From assembly GCA_021234155.1 (NCBI GenBank), contig JAJEKV010000001.1:31760177-31824176 (forward strand): DNA of 64,000 nt, in the 5' to 3' direction. The notes under the pieces are model-generated. The model saw only the letters and a list, made by a program, of their open reading frames with translations. It ran no database searches and was not told where the DNA came from. Source of the DNA: Isoetes taiwanensis. Taxonomy: Eukaryota > Streptophyta > Lycopodiopsida > Isoetales > Isoetaceae. Both the position numbers and the translations under genes were made by a program. This document shows, piece by piece, positions 12,126 through 22,465 of this stretch. The first letter of the stretch is position 1; each line of letters opens with the position of its first letter.

Positions 12126-13610
12126 TCACGGATAAACAATTTCTCGAATGCATTCAATCTGCCCCCATAATTTCTGAGATGTTTTCGGCCCCCAGATGGG
12201 CGAACCATACAGGATTACAGTTTGCACTAAAGCTTTGAATAGCATTTTTCTGAGATCCCAATCTAAGAGAGAAAGTTTAGCACATTTCGAAAGCATAGCA
12301 TATAGAGCGGATTTTCCACCTGTCACCCTTCTTTTAATACATTCCTTCCATGTGTACTTTGAGGCGAAGTCAATGCCCAAGTACTTGAAGCACTCCACAG
12401 TTTCTAATTTCTCTCCTTTGTAAATGAAATCTGGCCGATCTCGGGTTCCAAATTGCATAATTTTTGTTTTCTTTACATTGACAGTCATTTTCTTTGCCAT
12501 GCAAAATTGCTCTAACCTGTCAAGATGTGCTTGAAGGACCTGTCTCTTTTCAGCCAGCAGAACCACATCGTCCGCATAAAGCAGCATTTGGATCACACAC
12601 TGCCCAAGCTTGGTACCTGTATCATGATTTCTCTGCATCCACTCCTCAAGTTCATCAATGAATAAGCCAAATAACGTGGGAGATAGAGGGCAGCCTTGGC
12701 GGACACCTATATTGTTTTTAATCAAGGTTGATGTATCTCGAGATAGTGTCACTAATACCTCGGAGTAGAGCTGAGAGACTGCTCCTTTGAGTTCATCTGG
12801 GACCCCAATCTGCGTCATTCTTTCTCCCAATTCCTTTCTTGGAACAGTGTCAAATGCTTTCGTGAAATCCACGAAAGCTACATATAGGGCCCTGTTCGGT
12901 GCTTTGGCTCGTTCAATTAGAACACGAAGCGTCAGCGCATGATCCGATGTATTGTGTTCTCTTCTAAAACCAGCTTGTGAAGGAGCTCGCTTATCGTGAT
13001 CTTCCGCCCAAGTACTAAGTTTCGAATTAGAACATATTACATGTTGCTGAGACTCTACTGCTGCATTTTCCTTGATAGGTTGACAACCTGCTCCACCAAT
13101 AGATGACTCATTGGAGTTTATAGAACCTGGAGCCTTTTGAATTTGCTGTGTCTCTGTTGCTGGCAGATTACTCTTTGAATTTATAGCTTGATACTTAGAA
13201 GTCAAAAGTTGCTTTGCTTTGTCTTGAGTTTTCATATTTAATGACCCACTCTTACTAAGGTTTTTAATTGGAAAATCCATGAGATTATAGGAGCATTGAC
13301 CTTTGTCCTGTTGCTTAGCCTCCTTGATTATGTTATTCAAGGTTAGGCTTAACTTGTCTGTTGCATAACTTGGTTTATCAGCAACTCTGCCCTTAACTAT
13401 TAGTTTAGGTTCCCCAATTACTCTAGCACCTTTACTTTTTATAACATTAAAATCATCCTGCTCTTTCATCTTTCCTTTGTCCTTCCTTTGCTCCCTAACT
13501 GCCCTTTGCTTCTGAATTCTCTTATAACTACCATTCACTCTTGTCCATTTGAATCTGTCACCTTCTAGTAGTTTGTAGAATTGATCCACTCCTGACATTA
13601 ATATCTTCAT
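12126..13610 (-). pseudogene. In-frame fusion of LINE ORF1 tail to reverse transcriptase
   Basis: A single 494-codon frame. Residues 1 to about 195 are Lys/Gln/Ser-rich and resemble the low-complexity end of an ORF1 protein. From about residue 200 it becomes a reverse transcriptase, starting at KLSTWAEDH and QAGFRREHNTSDH. Visible motifs are FVDFTKAFDTV, GVRQGCPLSPTLFGLFIDE and the catalytic LLYADDVVLL, followed by thumb-type sequence with FKYLGIDF. The usual endonuclease and early polymerase motifs are absent, so the two parts were probably joined by a deletion that kept frame. The long open frame is surprising for a deletion product. Catalytic aspartates are present, but the protein is unlikely to support retrotransposition alone. 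Confidence 0.75.
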
Positions 13611-13622
13611 TAATACTTCCTT

Positions 13623-14373
13623 TTATAGATGCCTCATCTGACTGTTTTTTTGAGATATGTTCAGCAAGAACCTTGTCCAAAATCTGAAACCCAAGGTAGG
13701 CTTTGTCTTCATGATGTCCATCTGGGTTTGATCTACAATCAAAATACCAGAAATGCCTATGTAGACATTTCTAATATTGAGAAGGCAGCCAGACCATCTG
13801 AGGGTTAAAGAAGATTCTGAACCAAAGGCATCTTTGAATGGAATGGAAAGAGGAATATCTTTAGATAGATCTAATTGCACAAAAGACCTTGGAGGTCTTG
13901 AAGCAGAATATTTAGTGGAGATATACGTGCCAATGGAATTGAAGAGAAGCTTGAAGCATTCCTCATCTCAATAGATAGGATTCAACCCAAGGAAGCAATA
14001 CAAAGATTGTTCATTTGTTCATTGTCAAGTTTAGGATGCCATTTAAGGAAAGTAAGCTGAGAGGTCTCAAAGGTTAGAGGACCATAGTTCAGAAAGAAGT
14101 TGGTTGATCTCGGATTCCCACATTCAAGCATAATATATTGAAAATTGAGCCAGTAAACAGAGTGGATATGATTCCTTTGTGCAGATTTAGTAAGAAAGCC
14201 GAAAGTTTATCATGTTTAAGACCACATTTTTGAACCTTAATAATCATAGCAGACTGGGATAAAGCATCAATTTTCGAATGAACAATAGGAAGGTTTAAGA
14301 AAATACCGTTATAGATACTCAGCTTGCGTTCATGAAGATATAGAGGATTGGTGCGCTTCAGTCTATCATCCAA
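13623..14373 (-). pseudogene. LINE ORF1 with DUF4283-like domain
   Basis: Two minus-strand frames (14089-14373 and 13623-13880) with the sequence between them read as a decayed ORF1. Between them the strand encodes GLNPIY, a stop, then DEECFKLLFNSIGTYIS and FVQLDLSKDIPLSI. This matches the pattern of plant DUF4283 domains (a conserved aspartate-glutamate segment, an IG turn, and VELDLSKPLP). The domain is common in ORF1 of plant L1-type elements and is assumed to bind RNA. At least one stop interrupts it, near 13972. Confidence 0.6.
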
Positions 14374-14513
14374 TGCAATACCAGTTCCAATTTCAGGGTG
14401 ATCACGAGAAACACCATAAGGAACATGTTGCCCCCAAAGGGCAACATACTAATTAATGGTTTATGCATTGAAGTTAGGACAAATCATTTTGGAAGATTAA
14501 ATCAAAGAGGAGC

Positions 14514-15103
14514 TTGGTAGTCAACATTGATGTGGAGGTCAAACAATATCTATCTTCAAAGGTCAACACAAATACCCAAGGTCAACTTTCATGGAATGTA
14601 CTCCATTTGAAGTCAAAGTTAGTCAAAAAGGTGCTGGGAATTGAGACGGGCAGATGGATTGGTGAGCCATGCCAGGACAAGCTCTGTCAATGCTGCCAAA
14701 TGGGAATCATTGAGGATGAATCTCATACCCTTCAAAGTTGTCCAACACATGATCAAATTCGGACGCGCTATACTGAGTTGGCCAGGTCTGGCCAGCCGTT
14801 ACATGTGACATTGAGCACATCATCTGTATGGGTGCTGGGATCATACCTTCAGGAGGTTATGGACATGCGAGATCAGCTATGTCCTCGGGCACACACTTGA
14901 CATGTATATATACATTGATGTATACTTGTACAGTTTGACAACATTCTTATTACTGCCACAGTTTTTCCCTCGAAAACCCTTCGGGCCTGGGGTTTTTTAA
15001 CCCGGACAATAATAAGTTTGCTGCGCTCCTTATGGGTCCCATAGGCCGATTGGCCTCAGTGGATGATAAAAAATCACTCATTCTCATTCTCATTCTCATT
15101 CTT
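14514..15103 (+). mobile_element. 5'-truncated LINE fragment with (TCTCAT)n-type tail
   Basis: The frame 14514-14900 encodes the end of a LINE ORF2, with LCQCCQMGIIEDESHTLQSC forming a C-x2-C...H-x4-C motif and ending SYLQEVMDMRDQLCPR. A 3' UTR follows (14957-15075) with TTTTTCCCTCGAAAACCCTT and CCCATAGGCCGATTGG, then a run of TCTCAT-like hexamers (about 15078-15103). The same ORF end and UTR recur at 44935-45370 with a different simple-repeat tail, so this is a defined LINE family. Everything upstream of the C terminus is missing. Confidence 0.8.
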
Positions 15104-16130
15104 CAAAGTTGTCTTGCTTGAATCACCTTCCCTAGCATGCTCGTGTGATCTTTCATGAATATCCTTACCTTGGTCTTCAAGTATCCACTTCATAATGTGC
15201 AAAGATGCATTCACCTCAAATGAATTGTGCTTGTGTATATGTGTTCAAATCCAAGTGTAAGCATGAGTAAATCACATTGTGTCTTGCTCTTCTATGCTGC
15301 CATAGCATGGCAACAGTTACATTAGCAGAGTTTTTGTTCGGCCGGAGGTCGCTCCTCTCCATAGCTTTGTTATAGCCATTTCGATGGTCGCTGTGGGCAA
15401 CACCGCTTTTCCGTTGCTGATGAATTGTTGTATCATGTGTTTCGTCAGTACGTCTTTCCAGATCCCGGCGTGCCCGATATGACATGGAACCCATGCGCTT
15501 CTCTCATGATTGCTTCGTACACATGTGCTTGCTCAGCTGAGATTAAAATTCCAAAATTACACATATTGCTTGAGCAAGACATTATAAATGTTAGAAATAA
15601 TGATACTAAAAAGTCATGGATAAGGGATATTCAATAGGTTGAATGGGTGGAACAAAAGATCTAAGAGCTATGGCTCTTGCCATGAATAGGTAAGTGGTGT
15701 AAGGGATGATAGAAAGTTTAGGAGTTTTAGGCTAGAATCATTTCATATATCACTAGTCGGGCATACCTCTATGAGAATCCATAGTGCTTTAATTTGCTCA
15801 ATTGTTAAGAGATGCATTTTAAAATTCTATAAGAGATCGAGTTGCACAAAGAGTTAATGCTTAAGTTTATTGATTACTTGAAGGATGCTCATTTTTTTAT
15901 CGCAATGACATAATTATAAATGTTATTAGTGTTTGACAATTTATCTATTAATTTTCTTGGGTACAATATGTTGTGCAATGCATGCATGATAGTTCAAAAT
16001 AAATGTACCAATAAATAGTTAAAAAATGGGTACTTTATCAGAAGAAGTAACATACGTTCTACTATTAAACACAAAATGCGTCTACATCGCCCATAATGCA
16101 ATGAATAAGTTCGCACAAATATCACTTCCC
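15104..16130. other. Non-coding AT-rich stretch
   Basis: Short open frames are present, but none carries a recognisable domain. I see no element ends or RNA genes. Confidence 0.4.
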
Positions 16131-16500
16131 CATCAGAAGTTTGCAAGAGAGGCATAATGAAGGCTTAGAGCCCAATGAAGCTACTTTAATTCTCATTCTC
16201 TTTGCATGCAACCATGCTAGTCTTGGCTAGTTTTCGGTTTGCAGCCCCCCTCTAAAGTGGCATGCATCTGGGCCCTTGATTTTCAGATTGTATGATGTGG
16301 ATTTGTGTCACATTAGGAGGGGGTGTTGTAAAACAAAACTGTCGCCTTCTAATAGATGAAGGTTGCTTCTCTATGGTTGCTTTGACTAAGGGATTATTAA
16401 AAGAATAGTTCCAAGTTTGGATCGTTATGAATGTATAATTGACTGACTTAGACTTGGATGCTTGGACCAAGCAGTGGATTATATTTTTTAAAATTTCATG
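16130..16500 (+). pseudogene. PPR protein relic, plus strand
   Basis: Near 16170-16225 the plus strand reads GLEPNEATLILILFACNHAS, which fits the end of a PPR repeat (GxxPNxxTxxxxLxACxHA). Near 16408-16485 it reads IVPSLDRYECIID, a stop, then LRLGCLDQAVDYI, matching the E-motif region that follows PPR repeats in plant PLS-class proteins. Sequence between the two parts is out of frame. PPR proteins bind organelle RNA, often for editing. Stops and frame changes show it is dead. Confidence 0.6.
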
Positions 16501-17099
16501 CCAACTTGAACCAGTTTTATGGATCGCTTAGCACATGCTGAGTGGATGATGATTTGCCTCAGGAACATGAACACATTATTGATTGAAAGGGATTCAGAGG
16601 ATGTCCTAGCACATGTTCATTTATCAAATATTTTTGCAACCATGTCTCAAAAAAGAAAGCACCAATAAAAATTCGCAAAGGGCATATAAAGAAGCAACGG
16701 GTAGAGCAGTGCAATCTTCTGTTATTAGTAGCTATGCTTATTAGTTGTAGAAACAATTTGATAAACCATTTTTTGTTGTGGTATTTTATAATAGTTTGAG
16801 TATATGTAAGCACAACTCAAGTTGGTGCCGGGATCTAAGTTTAACGAGGTGCACAAATCAAATCTTGGTAGTAACTTATCCAATTTGAGCCTTAGGTAGT
16901 TTTGTACCTTGATCACATTTAATAATACCATTTATAATCTTGACACTTTATCCAAATCCAGAAATCCTAACGCTAGATAGATGACAGACAGGAGCTAGAA
17001 CTAGAAATGATACAACACACATTAATGTGGAAAGTGCAAGAACAAAGGGCTTGTCCAAGATCCAAGAGCCAAGGCGCTAAACGAGCACATCAAAAACTA

Positions 17100-18060
17100 A
17101 CTTCCCATTCTTTCTCATGGAGGAGCTTGGTCAAGTCCCTGATATGCACATGTTTGTAGATGTTACAAGCAGCTTGAACCTCATTTTGGAACGTAGTATA
17201 GAATTGTCTTCTGTCCCAGAACCATGTTGAGCATAAGTTACAATCATAGAATTCTAAGGTACAATGTCATGATGATGCATCTTTTTAAATTTAAAGCATG
17301 CACCTTCAAAACATCCACACTTGCCATACATGTCTATGAGGGCTGTTCTTAGTTGAATATCTGATTCAAGCTTGCAACTCATATGTTTGCATAGATGTAC
17401 TAATGGGTATCCAGAGCTGCAAACTAGGCACAAGCATCAAGAATGGCTACAAACGTAACCCTATAAGGCTTCAGGCCTAGCTGCAGCATTTCCCTGAAAC
17501 ACAAATACATCACTGCACATATACTGACCAGAATGATGGCATTCCATGAAACTATATCCTTTTTAGTACTTCTTCCAAATGCTTTAAAAGTTCCATGCCC
17601 ACTGAGCATAAACATCAATGACTTCCAAGTGCAGTGATACTATGTGCATGGATTATTCAGCCCTCTGCAAAACTTGAGCATCCCTCTAACATGTTGACAA
17701 GTGTGATAACATTCAGATTCATTCTGCTTACTAACATATTTCAAAAAAGATGAAAGGCTTCTTGTGACACTCATTTTGGCCATACGTCCCAATCAAGGAT
17801 GTCCAGGAAACAATGTCATGTTCTTTAATACTCCCAAAGATTGTCTTAGCATCTTCTACTTTTTTACATTTTGCATGCATATTGACCAGTGCCATCTCTC
17901 AGCCATAAATCCATTCCTGATAATCAGTGCTTTGATCATTTTACGATCAGTTAAGAACCCATGATTAGTACATGCCTCAAGTATAATCATGAACAATATC
18001 TTATCCACGACAATATAAATAAACATCATATGCTTGAAAAGATTCAAGGCACTTTTGGAA
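17100..18060 (-). pseudogene. PPR protein relic, minus strand
   Basis: The frame 17424-17618 contains KDIVSWNAIIL and FREMLQLGLKPYRVTFVAIL followed by DACA, a clear PLS-type PPR repeat. The frame 17856-18047 contains LFKHMMFIYIVVDKILFMII, then LEACTNHGF, a second repeat region. The frames are interrupted by stops. The order along the minus strand is that of one PPR gene reading downward. Target RNA cannot be inferred. Confidence 0.65.
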
Positions 18061-18456
18061 TTCTTACATTGGACGTAAGCGGAAATATGCTAGTCCTTGA
18101 AACCACACTTCTATCGTGCATTATCGTTTGCACATGAAGTGCCTATAACATGAAATTCTCTACTTTGTGCGGCAGCAAAGCTATTCATATGGAATGGGGT
18201 TCATGCTGTAAGAGCCACAACATATCACTTCTAAAGTGCTCAGAGAAATGTATGTTAATCAAACACGCTACCACATTTGCTTGTCACTTGAACAAATTTT
18301 GACACATCTAGCCCATGGCAGAAAAGGAAGACTTTCTATCACCTGAAATTCCAGACATTCTCCATGAAGTATTTACGTCCTCTTTTTTTTTTTGCGCAAA
18401 CCACATCATTGCCGTGCGCTGAAGAGATGGAAATTGGTATAGAATGTTGCGCTGAA

Positions 18457-19315
18457 CAATATGTAGCATAATAACAGGGGGTTACTTTTAGATTTTTATA
18501 CGCTTTTTCATATGGTTTTTCTATGATTTCGTTGTTGTATTCGTTGAGGTGTACTAAATAGTATTTCTAGAGTGCACCCTTTATGGGCCGTTGATTTTCG
18601 TTGGTTGGAAAAATCCGAGGGTTGTTGTCTTTCTCTGCATGTGTTTGTGCATGAACACTATGCAAGTGTGTGCATGTGCATGTGCACATGCATGTGCATG
18701 TGTGTGCATGTGCATGTTCATATGCATGTGCAAGTGCAAGTGCATGTGCATGTGTGCATGTGTGTGCATGTGTACTTGCCCTCTTGGATTCTTATTGCCG
18801 GAGTGGATTTTACTACCACGAGATGGATTTTTTGCTCACAGTTACAAAGGTATTTGTTTTTAATGTTTCTTCATTAGCATAATGTTTTTTTACAAGGTAT
18901 TGGTTTCCCCGATTCTACAATGTAGTCTTTGCAAAACCCCTTTTGTTTCCTTCCTATGATTTGTTTGCGAGATTCAAGTTTAGGCCCTCTGTTTGCTTTC
19001 AACTCTTGGTCTGGCTTCCGGATTGTTCATAGCAGCCAGCCTTTAGCTTCAATCAACAAACGGATTCTTATGCACACAACATGCGGATTATTCCACGCCC
19101 TTTTCCATGTCACGCAGATCACCAAACAAGCGGGGCCACAAGAATACATTTATATTGTAGGTTTGGAACTTTAATCGAACCGTAAGGTGAATCATGCATT
19201 ACCTTTAAGCTAGAGATGGAGCATCCAAAATCATATGGATTGATAAACAATGGTGTCATTGTGAAAGAGAAATAGTTGTAGCGGAAGTAACAATATGTAG
19301 CATAATAACAGAGGG
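18457..19315 (+). repeat. Two copies of a short dispersed repeat
   Basis: The phrase CAATATGTAGCATAATAACA followed by a G-rich run occurs near 18457-18483 and again near 19291-19315. A third copy in opposite orientation lies near 30541-30580, where similarity extends for about 75 bases (shared ATACGCTTTTT-like and GGTTTTTATATG-like parts). It may be an end of an uncharacterised element. Confidence 0.5.
18665..18775. repeat. (GTGCAT)n microsatellite
   Basis: About 110 bases of GTGCAT/GTGTGCAT repeats. Open frames on both strands through it give Cys/Met/His/Ala low-complexity peptides and are artefacts of the repeat. Confidence 0.95.
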
Positions 19316-19493
19316 TTTTCTTTGTGTTGTAAACTTTATGACTTTCAGAATAATGGGATCAATCTGCTCTATCTTTATGGTAACTTTTACTTATGTTCTA
19401 TTTGTTTTATTGTGATCAAATTCAAAAGCTACAGGTGATGAAAGCCTCAAATGAATTCTAGTTTTTTTCTGGTTTGAATTCTAAAATTTTTGT

Positions 19494-19985
19494 CACACGG
19501 TGGGGGGGGGACGTCCCTAAGGCCCCGAAGGGGCCAAAAAAATTTTTTTGCAACACAAACTATTAACATCCAACATATAAAAATTAAATCCCCCAACACA
19601 TAACAACCATTGACATTAACAACCAACACATAACTACCATTGACATTAATTAACATAACCATTGGGTCCAACACATTTAAATTAAAATCCCCCTTAAACC
19701 CCCTTTGGTTTGGGTGCATATTCACACGGGGGGTGACGTAGGGCAGCGAGAGCCCTCATAATTGTATTTTGCACGTACGAAATCAACACCATATAGTATT
19801 CCGCTTGAAATCTTATAGTATTTTACGAATCTTATTATACAGTATAGCAAATTTTGTACTTGCATACCCCACAAACGAGGAACTTTACGTACGGTATAGA
19901 TTAAGGAATAAGGGGTGAATATGCCTATCCAACAGCTCTCGTTGCCCGGAGTCACCACCCGTGTGAATATGCACCCGTGTGAATA
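19494..19985 (-). mobile_element. MITE-like repeat, copy 1
   Basis: Terminal parts GGTTTGGGTGCATATTCACA (from 19707) and its near complement around 19958-19976 enclose about 270 bases. Next to the first end is an arm with CCCCCTTAAACCCCC and a palindromic GGCCCCGAAGGGGCC (about 19521-19535). The same combination occurs at 27644-28045 in the opposite orientation. No coding capacity is seen, as expected of a non-autonomous DNA element. Confidence 0.7.
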
Positions 19986-20399
19986 TATATGAAGTGGATG
20001 AGGATAACTTGCACTATATTGCATCAGGTCACATACTTATATAATCACGGTTATGGACAATTATTCTCTCATATAACCATCTTTAAAGGATGGACCATTT
20101 ATGCATGCAACTTCAGACTGCCCATCAGACGCAAAAGTACTGGCAAGTTAAAGGATTCATCATCCTGCAAACAAACCAAGACACGCTCAAAAACACATAG
20201 TACAACATCAATTGTGCCTATTCATTTATCTCACTAGAAGAAGGAACATCAGAAAAAGAATGCAACAGGGCACTTCAACGTAAATTCAATAAGAAGTTGC
20301 CAATTACTTTAAATTTCCATGGGGTGCGTTTGTTCTAGGTTCAAAGTATTCTGCTTTAGATGACTCATTTTTAGATGACCATTTAACCTTAAAGGCAAC

Positions 20400-21670
20400 A
20401 AACAAGGTTGTTCAAAGTAATAGCACTAGGATTACCAGGCATTTGGTTAACAAAATCTTTTGTTTCATCTAGCTGGTCTATACGGCCTATAAGATCACCA
20501 TGCAAACACAATGTAAGTCATCTGTTTAAATATTTGAAGGACCTCTTTAGCCTGCCCCTTCTAGCAACATGCTGCAATCATAGTTGTCAATGAGACGAGA
20601 TCAGATCCAACTTACACATTCTGTTAAACACAGGTAGACAACAATCCCTAAGGCTTCTATAAGCCATAGATATCAATAAGAGCAGTACTCACATTCTCAT
20701 CAATCTCAAAGTGAACTCTAGAAATGTATGCATGAATCATTATATCCACTCAAGTGATGCTAATTGCAGCAGGCTTCCAAAATGCTAAGGAAAGTGATTG
20801 CGTTTGGCTTAGGGCATTTTGAAGCATTTTTCTAAATAGCTCAAGAGCTTCCTCACTATAGCTATTGTGCGCATATGCATTGATCATGACAGTCCAAAAT
20901 AATAGTTAAGGCATGATTAAGTATTCCCAATTTTCACTCCTAGTGTTTCTGCAGCATCAAGGGAGCTAGCAATTGTTACAGAATTTGGGTGTACAACAGC
21001 CAAGCACATGCATCATAAATGTCCAAGAAACTCATTTCTGTAATTCATTTGCGTAAAGACTGCATATGCACATTGAAGCTTCCGCATTTGCCATGGATGT
21101 TGCCCAAAACAATGTCATAAAGCAATTTTCTGGCTCTACCAATTACTAGGGCACGAGTAAACTTTTCTTCATGTAAAATTACAAGATGTGCTCAAGTAGA
21201 AAGTGCATTAGCAAAACTAAAATTGTCTGGTCCTACAAATTCTGTTTGCATTAACATTATGGTGTGCAAAGCTTCAACATCATGTCCATATTGGACATAA
21301 GTAGTAATCACAGCATTCCAGGAATATACATTAGGTATCAATTTACTAAAGGCATGTTCTGCATCTGCCAAGCTGCCATAGCTGCCATAATATAGCACAT
21401 AAAGCAACTGTAGATCAGTTCAAACATACAGATTTTTGATAAAGCTGTTCCCAGAAGGGTCGCCAAGTATGAACTTAAAGTCTTGATCACCTTTTGCACA
21501 TGTAATAAGCCTTATCAGGAACTTGTCCAATGCTTCTGCTAATGTAGGATTGGCCTTCTGTAAAAATAATACAAATGTGAAAAAATTCACTACTATTGCA
21601 ATCTTTGGCTCTTTTTCCATATTTAAGCTTAAAAACACATCCTCGAGATCTGGAAGTTTTAATATGAAAA
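20400..21670 (-). pseudogene. PPR protein relic, minus strand (second)
   Basis: The frame 21192-21407 has GSYGSLADAEHAFSKLIPN and VYSWNAVITTYVQYG, typical PLS-type repeats. Further down the strand, near 20700-20890, WTVMINAYAHNSYSEEALEL and FRKML are readable. Near 20410-20590 a segment GRIDQLDETKDFVNQMPGNP matches the E-motif region. Order and strand fit one gene reading from about 21670 to 20400, broken by stops and frame changes. Confidence 0.7.
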
Positions 21671-22260
21671 GAAGATAGCAAGAAGGTGGTGGCTAATGTA
21701 AGACCGCTTTTGCATCACACAAGTACGCAATACAAATAACTAGTAGTTTCATAGATAAAACAGAAGTCAAATGCAAAAAGGATATATCATATCTCTACAT
21801 GTAGATATCGCGACCCTGCCTAATGGTGCGCTTACAGTAGAAACATGTCTCTAAATAATGTACTTCAAACAACAGAGGAGGGATTGCATTGGAAGTGCCT
21901 GGAGCGAGAACTTCCTTTTTCACAATGCTCTCTTCCACAATTGCCTTGCCCTGATGCCGGAACTTGGCAGCACTCTGTTGAGAAAGGCTGCTGGACGGCT
22001 TTTCTTATCACAGAGGTGGAGAGGAGGGGCTCGCCAAAATTGGGGCTCTGGCACACCCCTTCTAAAACCATCTGAACAGGACATACCTCCGGATTATGCA
22101 TAGCAGCCACAATGCCAAGCCTAGGTATAAAACCGTCGGAAGGAGGAGCCCGAGGAACCAAGCTCCGACAGATAATTTCTTGGGTTTTCTAATTTCCCTG
22201 GCCATAGATTCGAAATTAGAGAATCGAACGGCTCAAAATAATTTTAGGTGACGTGACAGG

Positions 22261-22417
22261 ACACGTGGCATAGCTAGAATTGCAGCAAGTGTGAACCTCG
22301 GGTTAGGCAACCGTGCTAAACATCCCAAAGGATAAAGGAAGTATCTAAATACGTGGCAACTATAACCTTAGTTTTTCCTAAATGAACGAAAATCTAAATA
22401 CGTGGCAACTATAACCT
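22261..22417 (+). promoter_or_regulatory. Cluster of ABRE-like ACGTGGCA sites upstream of glyoxalase I
   Basis: ACGTGGCA occurs at about 22263, 22351 and 22400, within 205 bases of the glyoxalase start codon. The last two sit in a 26-base direct repeat (22343-22368 and 22392-22417). ACGTGGC is the core of abscisic-acid response elements, usually active in multiple copies. This suggests stress or ABA control, which suits a methylglyoxal-detoxifying enzyme. Function is inferred from motif only. Confidence 0.5.
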
Positions 22418-22465
22418 AGAAGTGTAATGCTTATGTCCATCCTCACACTCTGAGCTCGAGACGAG

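Larger units (their letters stand above)
11353..14373 (-). mobile_element. Non-LTR retrotransposon (LINE), internally deleted, with (AAT)n tail
   Basis: Reading the minus strand from 14373 down: an ORF1 with a DUF4283-like segment, a Lys-rich linker, a reverse transcriptase, and a C-terminal CCHC-like cysteine motif. The element ends in about 17 ATT/AAT units (11357-11407 on the plus strand). A short trinucleotide 3' tail instead of poly(A) is known in some LINE clades such as I. The endonuclease and the first reverse transcriptase motifs are missing, consistent with an internal deletion. No target-site duplication was identified. Confidence 0.75.

Noticed and set aside
18572-18877. Cys/His-rich frames on both strands
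   Set aside because: They are translations of a GTGCAT microsatellite.
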